From the NCBI GenBank assembly GCA_030386875.1, contig CM059560.1, forward strand, positions 45,674,757 through 45,738,756: a DNA stretch of 64,000 nt. The letters are read 5' to 3'. Made by a program: the position numbers and the translations under genes. This DNA is from Morinoia aosen (lineage: Eukaryota; Arthropoda; Malacostraca; Amphipoda; Talitridae). This document shows positions 1 to 11,000 of the stretch, in pieces; within the stretch, counting starts at the first letter, position 1, and each line of letters opens with the position of its first letter. The notes under the pieces are model-generated. The model was not told the origin of the DNA, searched no databases, and was given only the letters and a program-made list of their open reading frames with translations.

Positions 1-32
1 AGAGATACCTTCTGTACTCCTTTGTGCGCTGT
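1..32. repeat. Exemplar of monomer type A (commonest)
   Basis: Reference monomer, counted from AGAGAT. Its diagnostic boxes are CCTTCTG at positions 8-14 and TGCGCTGT at positions 25-32. The middle GTACTCCTTTG is shared by all types. It contains a GTAC and a GCGC palindrome. Its complement has no stop codon in any frame. Type A makes up most of the array and occurs in runs of up to about eight, for example near 43.5-43.73 kb and 51.0-51.14 kb. Confidence 0.95.
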
Positions 33-64
33 AGAGATACCTTCTGTACTCCTTTGTGCGCTGT

Positions 65-96
65 AGAGATACCTTCTGTACTCCTTTGTACGCTGT
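65..96. repeat. Exemplar of monomer type P (A with TACGCTGT)
   Basis: Type P has the left half of type A (CCTTCTG) but ends TACGCTGT instead of TGCGCTGT, which removes the GCGC site. In the regular 7- and 8-monomer repeats it sits at a fixed mid position and again immediately before the B monomer, so its placement is ordered. Confidence 0.9.
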
Positions 97-128
97 AGAG
101 ATACCTCGTGTACTCCTTTGTACGTTCT
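97..128. repeat. Exemplar of monomer type B (CCTCGTG / TACGTTCT)
   Basis: Type B carries CCTCGTG in the left box and usually TACGTTCT at the right end, and is usually followed by a C monomer. A less frequent relative with CCTCGTG but a TACGCTGT or TGCGCTGT end occurs without a following C, for example near 2.91 kb, 11.46-11.55 kb and 34.05-34.14 kb. These could be A/B recombinants or precursors. It has two CpG sites per monomer against one in A. Confidence 0.9.
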
Positions 129-160
129 AGAGATATTTCCTGTACTCCTTTGTGCGCTGT
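129..160. repeat. Exemplar of monomer type C (TTTCCTG)
   Basis: Type C has ATTTCCTG in the left half and an A-like right half. With the preceding B it makes the 20-base junction TACGTTCTAGAGATATTTCC, which includes a TCTAGA palindrome found only at B/C junctions. This junction is the boundary mark of the higher-order repeats. On the minus strand it gives the only recurrent stop codon (TAG) in the array. Confidence 0.92.
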
Positions 161-1338
161 AGAGATACCTTCTGTACTCCTTTGTGCGCTGTAGAGATAC
201 CTTCTGTACTCCTTTGTGCGCTGTAGAGATACCTTCTGTACTCCTTTGTGCGCTGTAGAGATACCTTCTGTACTCCTTTGTGCGCTGTAGAGATACCTTC
301 TGTACTCCTTTGTGCGCTGTAGCGATACCTCGTGTACTCCTTTGTACGTTATAGAGATATTTCCTGTACTCCTTTGTGCGCTGTAGAGATACCTTCTGTA
401 CTCTTTTGTGCGCTGTAGAGATACCTTCTGTACTCCTTTGTGCGCTGTAGAGATACCTCGTGTACTCCTTTGTACGTTCTAGAGATATTTCCTGTACTCC
501 TTTGTGCGCTGTAGAGATACCTTCTGTACTCCTTTGTGCGCTGTAGAGATACCTTCTGTACTCCTTTGTACGCTGTAGAGATACCTCGTGTACTACTTTG
601 TACGTTCTAGAGATATTTCCTGTACTCCTTTGTGCGCTGTAGAGATTCCTTCTGTACTCCTTTGTGCGCTGTAGAGATACCTTCTGTACTCCTTTGTGCG
701 CTGTAGAGATACCTTCTGTACTCCTTTGTGCGCTGTAGAGATACCTTCTGTACTCCTTTGTACGTTCTAGAGATATTTCCTGTACTCCTTTGTGCGCTGT
801 AGAGATACCTTCTGTACTCCTTTGTAAGCTGTAGAGATACCTCGTGTACTCCTTTGTACGTTCTGTAGATATTTCCTGTTCTCCTTTGTGCGCTGTAGAG
901 ATACCTTCTGTACTCCTTTGTGCGCTGTAGTGATACCTTCTGTACTCCTTTGTGCGCTGTAGAGATACCTTCTGTACTCCTTTGTACGCTGTAGAGATAC
1001 CTCGTGTACTCCTTTGTACGTTCTAGAGATATTTCCTGTACTCCTTTGTGCGCTGTAGAGATACCTTCTGTACTCCTTTGTGCGCTGTAGAGATACCTTC
1101 TGTACTCCTTTGTACGCTGTAGAGATACCTCGTGTACTCCTTTGTACGTTCTAGAGATATTTCCTGTACTCCTTTGTGCGCTGTAGAGATACCTTCTGTA
1201 CTCCTTTGTGCGCTGTAGAGATACCTTCTGTACTCCTTTGTGCGCTGTAGAGATACCTTCTGTACTCCTTTGTTCGCTGTAGAGATACGTTCTGTACTCC
1301 TTTGTGCGCTGTAGAGATACCTTCTGTACTCCTTTGTA

Positions 1339-4300
1339 CGCTGTAGAGATACCTCGTGTACTCCTTTGTACGTTCTAGAGATATTTCCTGTACTCCTTTG
1401 TGCGCTGTAGAGATACCTTCTGTACTCCTTTGTGCGCTGTAGAGATACCTTCTGTACTCCTTTGTGCGCTGTAGAGATACCTTCTGTACTCCTTTGTACG
1501 CTGTAGAGATACCTTCTGTACTCCTTTGTGCGCTGTAGAGATACCTTCTCTACTCGTTTGTACGCTGTAGAGATACCTCGTGTACTCCTTTGTACGTTCT
1601 AGAGATATTTCCTGTACTCCTTTGTGCGCTGTAGAGATACCTTCTGTACTCCTTTGTGCGCTGTAGAGATACCTTCTGTACTCCTTTGTGCGCTGTAGAG
1701 ATACCTTCTGTACTCCTTTGTGCGCTGTAGAGATACCTTCTGTACTCCTTTATACGTTCTAGAGATATTTCCTGTACTCCTTTGTGCGCTGTAGAGATAC
1801 CTTCTGTACTCCTTTGTACGCTGTAGAGATTCCTCGTTTACTCCTTTGTACGTTCTAGAGATATTTCCTGTACTCCTTTGTGCGCTGTAGAGATACCTTC
1901 TGTACTCCTGTGTGCGCTGTAGAGATACCTTCTGTACTCCTTTGTGCGCTGTAGAGATACCTTCTATACTCCTTTGTACGCTGTAGAGATACCTCGTGTA
2001 CTCCTTTGTACGTTCTAGAGATATTTCTTGTACTCCTTTGTGCGCTGTAGAGATACCTTCTGTACTCCTTTGTGCGCTGTAGAGATACCTTCTGTACTCC
2101 TTTGTGCGCTGTAGAGATACCTTCTGTACTTCTTTGTACGCTATAGAGATACCTTCTGTACTCCTTTGTGCGCTGTAGAGACACCTTCTGTACTCCTTTG
2201 TACGCTGAAGAGATACCTCGTGTACTCCTTTGTACGTTCTAGAGATATTTCCTGTACTCCTCTGTGCGCTGTAGAGATACCTTCTGTACTCCTTTGTGCG
2301 TTGTAGAGATACCTTCTGTACTCCTTTGTGCGCTGTAGAGATACCTTCTGGACTCCTTTGTACGCTGTAGAGATACCTTCTGTACTCCTTTGTGCGCTGT
2401 AGAGATACCTTCTATACTCCTTTGTACGCTGTAGAGATACCTCGTGTACTCCTTTGTACGTTCTAGAGATAATTCCTGTACTCCTTTGTGCGCTGTAGAG
2501 ATACCTTCTGTACTCCTTTGTGCGCTGTAGAGATACCTTCTGTACTCCTTTGTGCGCTGTAGAGATACCTTCTGTACTCCTTTGTACGCTGTAGAGATAC
2601 CTTCTGTACTCCTTTGTGCGCTGTAGAGATACCTTCTGTACTCTTTTGTACGCTGTAGAGATACCTCGTGTACTCCTTTGTACGTTCTAGAGATATTTCC
2701 TGTACTCCTTCGTGCGCTGTAGAGATACCTTCTGTACTCCTTTGTGCGCTGTAGAGATACCTTCTGTACTCCTTTGTGCGCTGTAGAGATACCTTCTGTA
2801 CTCCTTTGTGCGCTGTAGAGATACCTTCTGTACTCCTTTGTGCGCTGTAGAGATACCTTCTGTACTCCTTTGTGCGCTGTAGAGATACCTCGTGTACTCC
2901 TTTGTACGCTGTAGAGATATCTTCTGTACTCCTTTGTACGCTGTAGAGATACCTCGTGTACTCCTTTGTGCGCTGTAGAGATACCTTCTGTACTCCTTTG
3001 TACGCTGTAGAGATACCTCGTGTACTCCTTTGTACGTTCTAGAGATATTTCCTGTACTCCTTTGTGCGCTGTAGAGATACCTTCTGTACTCCTTTGTGCG
3101 CTGTAGAGATACCTTCTGTACTCCTTTGTGCGCTGTAGAGATACCTTCTGTACTCCTTTGTGCGCTGTGAAGATACCTTCTGTACTCCTTTGTGCGCTGT
3201 AGAGATACCTTCTGTACTCCTTTGTGCGCTGTAGAGATACCTTCTGTACTCCTTTGTGCGCTGTAGAGATACCTTCTGTACTCCTTTGTGCGCTGTAGAG
3301 ATACCTTCTGTACTCCTTTGTGCGCTGTAGAGATACCTCGTGTACTCCTTTGTACGCTGTAGAGATACCTTCTGTACTCCTTTGTGCGCTGTAGAGATAC
3401 CTTCTGTACTCCTTTGTGCGCTGTAGGGATACCTTCTGTACTCCTTTGTGCGCTGTAGAGATACCTCGTGTACTCCTTTGTACGTTCTAGAGATATTTCC
3501 TGTACTCCTTTGTGCGCTGTAGAGATACTTTCTGTACTCCTTTGTGCGCTGTAGAAATACCTTCTGTACTCCTTTGTGCGCTGTAGAGATACCTTTTGTA
3601 CTCCTTCGTGCGCTGTAGAGATACCTTTTGTACTCCTTTGAGCGCTGTAGAGATACCTTCTGTACTCCTTTGTACGCTGTAGAGATACCTCGTGTACTCC
3701 TTTGTACGTTCTAGAAATATTTCCTGTACTCCTTTGTGCGCTGTAGAGATACCTTCTGTACTCCTTTGTGCGCTGTAGAGATACCTTCTGTACCCCTTTG
3801 TGCGCTGTAGAGTTACCTTCTGTACTCCTTTGTGCGCTGTAGAGATACCTCGTGTACTCCTTTGTACGCTGTAGAGAAACCTTCTGTACTCCTTTGTGCG
3901 CTGTAGAGATACCTTCTGTACTCCTTTGTGCGCTGTAGAGATACCTCGTGCACTCCTTTGTGCGCTGTAGAGATACCTTCTGTACTCCTTTGTGCGCTGT
4001 AGAGATACCTTCTGTACTCCTTTGTACGCTGTAGAGATACCTCCTGTACTCCTTTGTACGTTCTAGAGATATTTCCTGTACTCCTTTGTGCGCTGTAGAG
4101 ATACCTTCTGTTTTCCTTTGTGCGCTGTAGAGATACCTTCTGTACTCCTTTGTGCGCTGTAGAGATACCTTCTGTACTCCTTTGTGCGCTGTAGAGATAC
4201 CTTCTGTACTCCTTTGTACGCTGTAGAGATACCTCGTGTACTCCTTTGTACGTTCTAGAGATATTTCCTGTTCTCCTTTGTGCGCTGTAGAGATACCTTC

Positions 4301-4698
4301 TGTACTCCTTTGTGCGCTGTAGAGATACCTTCTGTACTCCTTTGTGCGCTGTAGAGATACCTTCTGTACTCCTTTGTGCGCGGTAGAGATACCTTCTGTA
4401 CTCCTTTGTGCGCTGTAGAGATACCTTCTGTACTCCTTTGATTGCTGTAGAGATACCTTCTGTACTCCTTTGTACGCTGTAGAGATACCTTCTGTACTCC
4501 TTTGTGCTCTGTAGAGATACCTTCTTTAATCCTTTGTACGCTGTAGAGATACCTCGTGTACTCCTTTGTACGTTCCAGAGATATTTCCTGTACTCCTTTG
4601 TGCGCTGTAGAGATACCTTCTGTACTCCTTTGTGCGCTGTAGAGATACCTTCTGTACTACTCTGTGCGCTGTAGAGATACCTTCTGTACTCCTTTGTG
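1339..4698. repeat. 3,360-bp tandem duplication, copy 1
   Basis: A block of 105 monomers repeated immediately downstream at +3,360. Line-by-line reading found one difference between copies, T at 3,529 against C at 6,889. Shared private variants include TTTATACGTTCT near 1,750/5,110, GGACTCC near 2,350/5,710, GTTTTCC at 4,110/7,470 and TTTGATTGCTG near 4,438/7,798. The sequence left of 1,339 does not match the corresponding position in copy 2. No gene is present. Confidence 0.93.
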
Positions 4699-7600
4699 CG
4701 CTGTAGAGATACCTCGTGTACTCCTTTGTACGTTCTAGAGATATTTCCTGTACTCCTTTGTGCGCTGTAGAGATACCTTCTGTACTCCTTTGTGCGCTGT
4801 AGAGATACCTTCTGTACTCCTTTGTGCGCTGTAGAGATACCTTCTGTACTCCTTTGTACGCTGTAGAGATACCTTCTGTACTCCTTTGTGCGCTGTAGAG
4901 ATACCTTCTCTACTCGTTTGTACGCTGTAGAGATACCTCGTGTACTCCTTTGTACGTTCTAGAGATATTTCCTGTACTCCTTTGTGCGCTGTAGAGATAC
5001 CTTCTGTACTCCTTTGTGCGCTGTAGAGATACCTTCTGTACTCCTTTGTGCGCTGTAGAGATACCTTCTGTACTCCTTTGTGCGCTGTAGAGATACCTTC
5101 TGTACTCCTTTATACGTTCTAGAGATATTTCCTGTACTCCTTTGTGCGCTGTAGAGATACCTTCTGTACTCCTTTGTACGCTGTAGAGATTCCTCGTTTA
5201 CTCCTTTGTACGTTCTAGAGATATTTCCTGTACTCCTTTGTGCGCTGTAGAGATACCTTCTGTACTCCTGTGTGCGCTGTAGAGATACCTTCTGTACTCC
5301 TTTGTGCGCTGTAGAGATACCTTCTATACTCCTTTGTACGCTGTAGAGATACCTCGTGTACTCCTTTGTACGTTCTAGAGATATTTCTTGTACTCCTTTG
5401 TGCGCTGTAGAGATACCTTCTGTACTCCTTTGTGCGCTGTAGAGATACCTTCTGTACTCCTTTGTGCGCTGTAGAGATACCTTCTGTACTTCTTTGTACG
5501 CTATAGAGATACCTTCTGTACTCCTTTGTGCGCTGTAGAGACACCTTCTGTACTCCTTTGTACGCTGAAGAGATACCTCGTGTACTCCTTTGTACGTTCT
5601 AGAGATATTTCCTGTACTCCTCTGTGCGCTGTAGAGATACCTTCTGTACTCCTTTGTGCGTTGTAGAGATACCTTCTGTACTCCTTTGTGCGCTGTAGAG
5701 ATACCTTCTGGACTCCTTTGTACGCTGTAGAGATACCTTCTGTACTCCTTTGTGCGCTGTAGAGATACCTTCTATACTCCTTTGTACGCTGTAGAGATAC
5801 CTCGTGTACTCCTTTGTACGTTCTAGAGATAATTCCTGTACTCCTTTGTGCGCTGTAGAGATACCTTCTGTACTCCTTTGTGCGCTGTAGAGATACCTTC
5901 TGTACTCCTTTGTGCGCTGTAGAGATACCTTCTGTACTCCTTTGTACGCTGTAGAGATACCTTCTGTACTCCTTTGTGCGCTGTAGAGATACCTTCTGTA
6001 CTCTTTTGTACGCTGTAGAGATACCTCGTGTACTCCTTTGTACGTTCTAGAGATATTTCCTGTACTCCTTCGTGCGCTGTAGAGATACCTTCTGTACTCC
6101 TTTGTGCGCTGTAGAGATACCTTCTGTACTCCTTTGTGCGCTGTAGAGATACCTTCTGTACTCCTTTGTGCGCTGTAGAGATACCTTCTGTACTCCTTTG
6201 TGCGCTGTAGAGATACCTTCTGTACTCCTTTGTGCGCTGTAGAGATACCTCGTGTACTCCTTTGTACGCTGTAGAGATATCTTCTGTACTCCTTTGTACG
6301 CTGTAGAGATACCTCGTGTACTCCTTTGTGCGCTGTAGAGATACCTTCTGTACTCCTTTGTACGCTGTAGAGATACCTCGTGTACTCCTTTGTACGTTCT
6401 AGAGATATTTCCTGTACTCCTTTGTGCGCTGTAGAGATACCTTCTGTACTCCTTTGTGCGCTGTAGAGATACCTTCTGTACTCCTTTGTGCGCTGTAGAG
6501 ATACCTTCTGTACTCCTTTGTGCGCTGTGAAGATACCTTCTGTACTCCTTTGTGCGCTGTAGAGATACCTTCTGTACTCCTTTGTGCGCTGTAGAGATAC
6601 CTTCTGTACTCCTTTGTGCGCTGTAGAGATACCTTCTGTACTCCTTTGTGCGCTGTAGAGATACCTTCTGTACTCCTTTGTGCGCTGTAGAGATACCTCG
6701 TGTACTCCTTTGTACGCTGTAGAGATACCTTCTGTACTCCTTTGTGCGCTGTAGAGATACCTTCTGTACTCCTTTGTGCGCTGTAGGGATACCTTCTGTA
6801 CTCCTTTGTGCGCTGTAGAGATACCTCGTGTACTCCTTTGTACGTTCTAGAGATATTTCCTGTACTCCTTTGTGCGCTGTAGAGATACCTTCTGTACTCC
6901 TTTGTGCGCTGTAGAAATACCTTCTGTACTCCTTTGTGCGCTGTAGAGATACCTTTTGTACTCCTTCGTGCGCTGTAGAGATACCTTTTGTACTCCTTTG
7001 AGCGCTGTAGAGATACCTTCTGTACTCCTTTGTACGCTGTAGAGATACCTCGTGTACTCCTTTGTACGTTCTAGAAATATTTCCTGTACTCCTTTGTGCG
7101 CTGTAGAGATACCTTCTGTACTCCTTTGTGCGCTGTAGAGATACCTTCTGTACCCCTTTGTGCGCTGTAGAGTTACCTTCTGTACTCCTTTGTGCGCTGT
7201 AGAGATACCTCGTGTACTCCTTTGTACGCTGTAGAGAAACCTTCTGTACTCCTTTGTGCGCTGTAGAGATACCTTCTGTACTCCTTTGTGCGCTGTAGAG
7301 ATACCTCGTGCACTCCTTTGTGCGCTGTAGAGATACCTTCTGTACTCCTTTGTGCGCTGTAGAGATACCTTCTGTACTCCTTTGTACGCTGTAGAGATAC
7401 CTCCTGTACTCCTTTGTACGTTCTAGAGATATTTCCTGTACTCCTTTGTGCGCTGTAGAGATACCTTCTGTTTTCCTTTGTGCGCTGTAGAGATACCTTC
7501 TGTACTCCTTTGTGCGCTGTAGAGATACCTTCTGTACTCCTTTGTGCGCTGTAGAGATACCTTCTGTACTCCTTTGTACGCTGTAGAGATACCTCGTGTA

Positions 7601-8092
7601 CTCCTTTGTACGTTCTAGAGATATTTCCTGTTCTCCTTTGTGCGCTGTAGAGATACCTTCTGTACTCCTTTGTGCGCTGTAGAGATACCTTCTGTACTCC
7701 TTTGTGCGCTGTAGAGATACCTTCTGTACTCCTTTGTGCGCGGTAGAGATACCTTCTGTACTCCTTTGTGCGCTGTAGAGATACCTTCTGTACTCCTTTG
7801 ATTGCTGTAGAGATACCTTCTGTACTCCTTTGTACGCTGTAGAGATACCTTCTGTACTCCTTTGTGCTCTGTAGAGATACCTTCTTTAATCCTTTGTACG
7901 CTGTAGAGATACCTCGTGTACTCCTTTGTACGTTCCAGAGATATTTCCTGTACTCCTTTGTGCGCTGTAGAGATACCTTCTGTACTCCTTTGTGCGCTGT
8001 AGAGATACCTTCTGTACTACTCTGTGCGCTGTAGAGATACCTTCTGTACTCCTTTGTGCGCTGTAGAGATACCTCGTGTACTCCTTTGTACG
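4699..8092. repeat. 3,360-bp tandem duplication, copy 2 with shared tail
   Basis: Second copy of the 105-monomer block, plus 34 bp of identity beyond the full unit. The copies stop matching at 4,733 against 8,093, where copy 1 reads TACGTTCT and copy 2 reads TACGCTGT. This places the exchange point between 4,699 and 4,732, inside a B-like monomer. Near identity implies a recent duplication or an assembly artefact. Confidence 0.92.
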
Positions 8093-11000
8093 CTGTAGAG
8101 ATACCTTCTGTACTCCTTTGTGCGCAGTAGAGATACCTTCTGTACTCCTTTGTGCGCTGTAGAGATACCTTCTGTACTCCTTTGTGCGCTGTAGAGATAC
8201 CTTCTGTACTCCTTTGTGCGCTGTAGAGATACCTTCTGTACTCCTTTGTGCGCTGTAGAGATACCTTCTGTACTCCTTTGTGCGCTGTAGAGATACCTTC
8301 TGTACTCCTTTGTACGCTGTAGAGATACCTCGTGTACTCCTTTGTACGTTCTAGAGATATTTCCTGTACTCCTTTGTGCGCTGTAGAGATACCTTCTGTA
8401 CTCCTTTGTGCGCTGTAGAGATACCTTCTGTACTCCTTTGTGCGCTGTAGAGATACCTTCTGTACTCCTTTGTGCGCTGTAGAGATACCTTCTGTACTCC
8501 TTTGTGCGCTGTAGAGATACCTTCTGTACTCCTTTGTACGCTGTAGAGATACCTCGTGTACTCCTTTGTACGTTCTAGAGATATTTCCTGTACTCCTTTG
8601 TGCGCTGTAGAGATACCTTCTGTACTCCTTTGTGCGCTGTAGAGATACCTTCTGTACTCCTTTGTGCGCTGTAGAGATACCTTCTGTACTCCTTTGTGCG
8701 CTGTAGAGATACCTTCTGTACTCCTTTGTGCGCTGTAGAGATACCTTCTGTACTCCTTTGTGCGCTGTAGAGATACCTTCTGTACTCCTTTGTGCGCTGT
8801 AGAGATACCTCGTGTACTCCTTTGTACGTTCTAGAGATATTTCCTGTACTCCTTTGTGCGCTGTAGAGATACCTTCTGTACTCCTTTGTGCGCTGTAGAG
8901 ATACCTTCTGTACTCCTTTGTGCGCTGTAGAGATACCTCGTGTACTCCTTTGTACGTTCTAGAGATATTTCCTGTACTCCTTTGTGCGCTGTAGAGATAC
9001 CTTCTGTACTCCTTTGTGCGCTGTAGAGATACCTTCTGTACTCCTTTGTACGCTGTAAAGATACCTCGTGTACTACTTTGTACGTTCTAGAGATATTTCC
9101 TGTACTCCTTTGTGCGCTGTAGAGATTCCTTCTGTACTCCTTTGTGCGCTGTAGAGATACCTTCTGTACTCCTTTGTGCGCTGTAGAGATACCTTCTGTA
9201 CTCCTTTGTGCGCTGTAGAGATACCTTCTGTACTCCTTTGTACGTTCTAGAGATATTTCCTGTACTCCTTTGTGCGCTGTAGAGATACCTTCTGTACTCC
9301 TTTGTACGCTGTAGAGATACCTCGTGTACTCCTTTGAACGTTCTGTAGATATTTCCTGTACTTCTTTGTGCGCTGTAGAGATACCTTCTGTACTCCTTTG
9401 TGCGCTGTAGAGATACCTTCTGTACTCCTTTGTGCGCTGTAGAGATACCTTCTGTACTCCTTTGTACGCTGTAGAGATACCTCGTGTTCTCCTTTGTACG
9501 TTCTATAGATATTTCCTGTACTCATTTGTGCGCTGTAGAGATACCTTCTGTACTCCTTTGTGCGCTGTAGAGATACCTTCTGTACTCCTTTGTGCGCTGT
9601 AGAGATACCTTCTGTACTCCTTTGTACGCTGTAGAGATACCTTCTGTACTCCTTCGTGCGCTGTAGAGATACCTTCTGTACTCCTTTGTACGCTGTAGAG
9701 ATACCTCGTGTACTCCTTTGTACGTTCTGGAGATATTTCCTGTACTCCTTTGTGCGCTGTAGAGATACCTTCTGTACTCCTTTGTGCGCTGTAGAGATAC
9801 CTTCTGTACTCCTTTGTGCGCTGTAGAGATACCTTCTGTACTCCTTTGTTCGCTGTAGAGATACGTTCTGTACTCCTTTGTGCGCTGTAGAGATAACTTC
9901 TGTACTCCTTTGTACGCTGTAGAGATACCTCGTGTACTCCTTTGTACGTTCTAGAGATATTTCATGTACTCCTTTGTGCGCTGTAGAGATACCTTCTGTA
10001 CTCCTTTGTGCGCTGTAGAGATACCTTCTGTACTCCTTTGTGCGCTGTAGAGATACCTTCTGTACTCCTTTGTACGCTGTAGAGATACCTTCTGTACTCC
10101 TTTGTGCGCTGTAGAGATACCTTCTCTACTCCTTTGTACGCTGTAGAGATACCTCGTGTACTCCTTTGTACGTTCTAGAGATATTTCCTGTACTCCTTTG
10201 TGCGCTGTAGAGATACCTTCTGTACTCCTTTGTGCGCTGTAGAGATACCTTCTGTACTCCTTTGTGCGCTGTAGAGATACCTTCTGTACTTCTTTGTGCG
10301 CTGTAGAGATACCTTCTGTACTCCTTTATACGTTCTAGAGATATTTCCTGTACTCCTTTGTGCGCTGTAGAGATACCTTCTGTACTCCTTTGTACGCTGT
10401 AGAGATTCCTCGTTTACTCCTTTGTACGTTCTAGAGATATTTCCTGTACTCCTTTGTGCGCTGTAGAGATACCTTCTGTACTCCTGTGTGCGCTGTAGAG
10501 ATACCTTCTGTACTCCTTTGTGCGCTGTAGAGATACCTTCTGTACTCCTTTGTACGCTGTAGGGATACCTCGTGTACTCCTTTGTACGTTCTAGAGATAT
10601 TTCTTGTACTCCTTTGTGCGCTGTAGAGATACTTTCTGTACTCCTTTGTGCGCTGTAGAGATACCTTCTGTACTCCTTTGTGCGCTGTAGAGATACCTTC
10701 TGTACTTCTTTGTACGCTGTAGAGATACCTTCTGTACTCCTTTGTGCGCTGTAGAAACACCTTCTGTACTCCTTTGTACGCTGAAGAGATACCTCGTGTA
10801 CTCCTTTGTACGTTCTAGAGATATTTCCTGTACTCCTTTGTGCGCTGTAGAGATACCTTCTGTACTCCTTTGTGCGTTGTAGAGATACCTTCTGTACTCC
10901 TTTGTGCGCTGTAGAGATACCTTCTGTACTCCTTTGTACGCTGTAGAGATACCTTCTGTACTCCTTTTTGCGCTGTAGAGATACCTTCTATACTCCTTTG

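Larger units (their letters stand above)
1..1338. repeat. Left segment, irregular short higher-order repeats, diverged
   Basis: C monomers start at 129, 353, 481, 609, 769 and 865, giving spacings of 7, 4, 4, 5 and 3 monomers, so the regular 7/8-monomer unit is not established here. Substitutions are comparatively frequent, for example ATAGAGAT at 351 and TTCGCTGT near 1,273. The same order recurs with scattered differences near 9 kb, offset 8,480 bp at 481-960 and 8,576 bp by about 1,275. No gene or other feature is present. Confidence 0.85.

Noticed and set aside
1855..2184. Minus-strand open frame of 109 codons, repeated at 5,215 and 10,431, and many similar ones
   Set aside because: Open only because the monomer lacks stops on that strand. 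It ends at a C/B junction TAG, and its start codon (GTG) comes from a chance ACACC variant. No recognised domain.
4438..4452. Possible indel at TTTGATTGCTGTAG (also 7,798)
   Set aside because: Length equals the intact TTTGTGCGCTGTAG; it is clustered substitutions, and array phase is unchanged.
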